Shown in pieces: positions 63,672 to 64,000 of a stretch of 64,000 nucleotides of DNA. This stretch comes from Neptuniibacter victor (GTDB lineage: Bacteria; Pseudomonadota; Gammaproteobacteria; Pseudomonadales; Balneatricaceae). Below the pieces are notes generated by a model that did not search any database, was not told the origin of the DNA, and was given only the letters and a program-made list of their open reading frames with translations. Position 1 is the stretch's first letter. Every line of letters starts with the position of its first letter. The position numbers and the translations under genes are program-made. The stretch spans positions 2,294,001 through 2,358,000 of the forward strand of contig AP025763.1 of the NCBI GenBank assembly GCA_027943745.1. Reading direction: 5' to 3'.

Positions 63672-64000
63672 TTAATATCGCGCAACTCGCTCGGCGAGGA
63701 GCGTTGTAAGGCGGTTTACACGCTTTAAATTAGCACCTAAATCTGAATAACCCACCCGAGAAGCGGAACGCAAATAGATACGGCCCCGAGACAGATCTAT
63801 CCGAACCTCAACATCATCAATAAATCCAAGAAAACGGCTTTCAAAAACCGCAGAAAGATAAGAGTTTGATTGAATCTGGACATCACCACCCGCTTCTTTG
63901 ATCACCGCTTTCACTAATTGACTGATCTCCTCTGGATTATCCATATTGGATGGGATAACAAAGGGCTCCGCATAATGACTGGCGTCGTCAGGGTACTCCG
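63672..64000 (-). CDS. DUF1499 protein, 3' part (runs off the window)
   Basis: The C-terminal part of a DUF1499 protein: PEEISQLVKAVIKEAGGDVQ, FLGFIDDVEVRIDL, RSASRVGYSDLGANLKRVN. The frame is open upstream of the ATG at 63944 to the window edge (EYPDDASHYAEPFVIPSN), which is the conserved DUF1499 opening, so the ATG is internal and the gene begins beyond 64000. DUF1499 is a family of unknown function, often secreted or membrane-linked. Confidence 0.85.
   Translation of the reverse strand, partial: EYPDDASHYAEPFVIPSNMDNPEEISQLVKAVIKEAGGDVQIQSNSYLSAVFESRFLGFIDDVEVRIDLSRGRIYLRSASRVGYSDLGANLKRVNRLTTLLAERVARY

Noticed and set aside
1-64000. tRNA, rRNA, riboswitch or replication origin
   Set aside because: No cloverleaf-like, rRNA-like or DnaA-box cluster was recognised by eye; a dedicated covariance search could still find something small.

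Overview
The window looks like chromosomal DNA of a marine gammaproteobacterium of the Oceanospirillales type (Neptunomonas/Amphritea/Marinobacterium-like). This is an inference from gene content: a ProXWV betaine importer with a CosR/EctR-like MarR regulator, many c-di-GMP and chemotaxis proteins, a fatty-acid beta-oxidation block, a PBPRA1643-type SEC-C protein, DUF4010, DUF2889 and DUF1499. No rRNA, tRNA, CRISPR array or complete insertion sequence was recognised. Both window ends cut through genes.

Layout. 1-2.3 kb (minus): a periplasmic solute-binding protein followed by a membrane HAMP-PAS-GGDEF sensor whose reading frame is broken by an in-frame TAA between HAMP and PAS. 2.6-8.5 kb: a DUF4010/MgtC membrane protein converges on a two-gene signalling operon, an NCS1-permease/histidine-kinase/receiver fusion and a LuxR-type response regulator. 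A 263-bp IS5-like MITE sits exactly at the converging stop codons. 8.7-10.7 kb: GcvA-like LysR regulator, DUF1127 protein, orphan PhnN. 10.7-14.9 kb: MarR regulator divergent from proX-proW-proV. 15-20.3 kb: ABC-2 exporter pair, SEC-C protein, a hypothetical, a LysR regulator, a methyltransferase and a TSUP permease. 20.3-23 kb: HD-GYP phosphodiesterase and PAS chemoreceptor. 23.2-30.3 kb: a complete moxR-DUF58-DUF4381-batA-batBC-batD operon.

30.6-40.9 kb is a fatty-acid degradation block: acyl-CoA dehydrogenase, FadB-like multifunctional enzyme, thiolase, an AraC-type regulator, an MBL-fold hydrolase, an acyl-CoA ligase and a small monooxygenase-fold protein. 41.3-43 kb is a SelO-type AMPylase. 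From about 43 to 55.4 kb the character changes to accessory DNA: a coupled pair of unknown genes containing a 9-bp tandem repeat, a winged-helix nucleotidyltransferase, relic repeat sequence, an AbiE-type toxin-antitoxin pair, a membrane-anchored protein with an XRE-like segment next to a type I restriction system (hsdR-hsdM-hsdS), and a HigBA/RelE-like toxin-antitoxin pair. This is a defence island.

55.4-64 kb returns to housekeeping and metabolism: a LysR regulator divergent from the two subunits of a 3-oxoacid CoA-transferase, a HI0933-type flavoprotein, a dual-CDGSH protein, a circularly permuted YlqF/RbgA-like GTPase coupled to a small basic protein, an EAL-HDOD protein, DUF2889, an isochorismatase-fold hydrolase and the 3' part of a DUF1499 gene.

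The most interesting items are the transporter-kinase fusion with its cysteine-rich insert, the MITE inserted in shared stop codons, the nonsense-split cyclase, and the unknown membrane/HTH protein beside the type I restriction genes.
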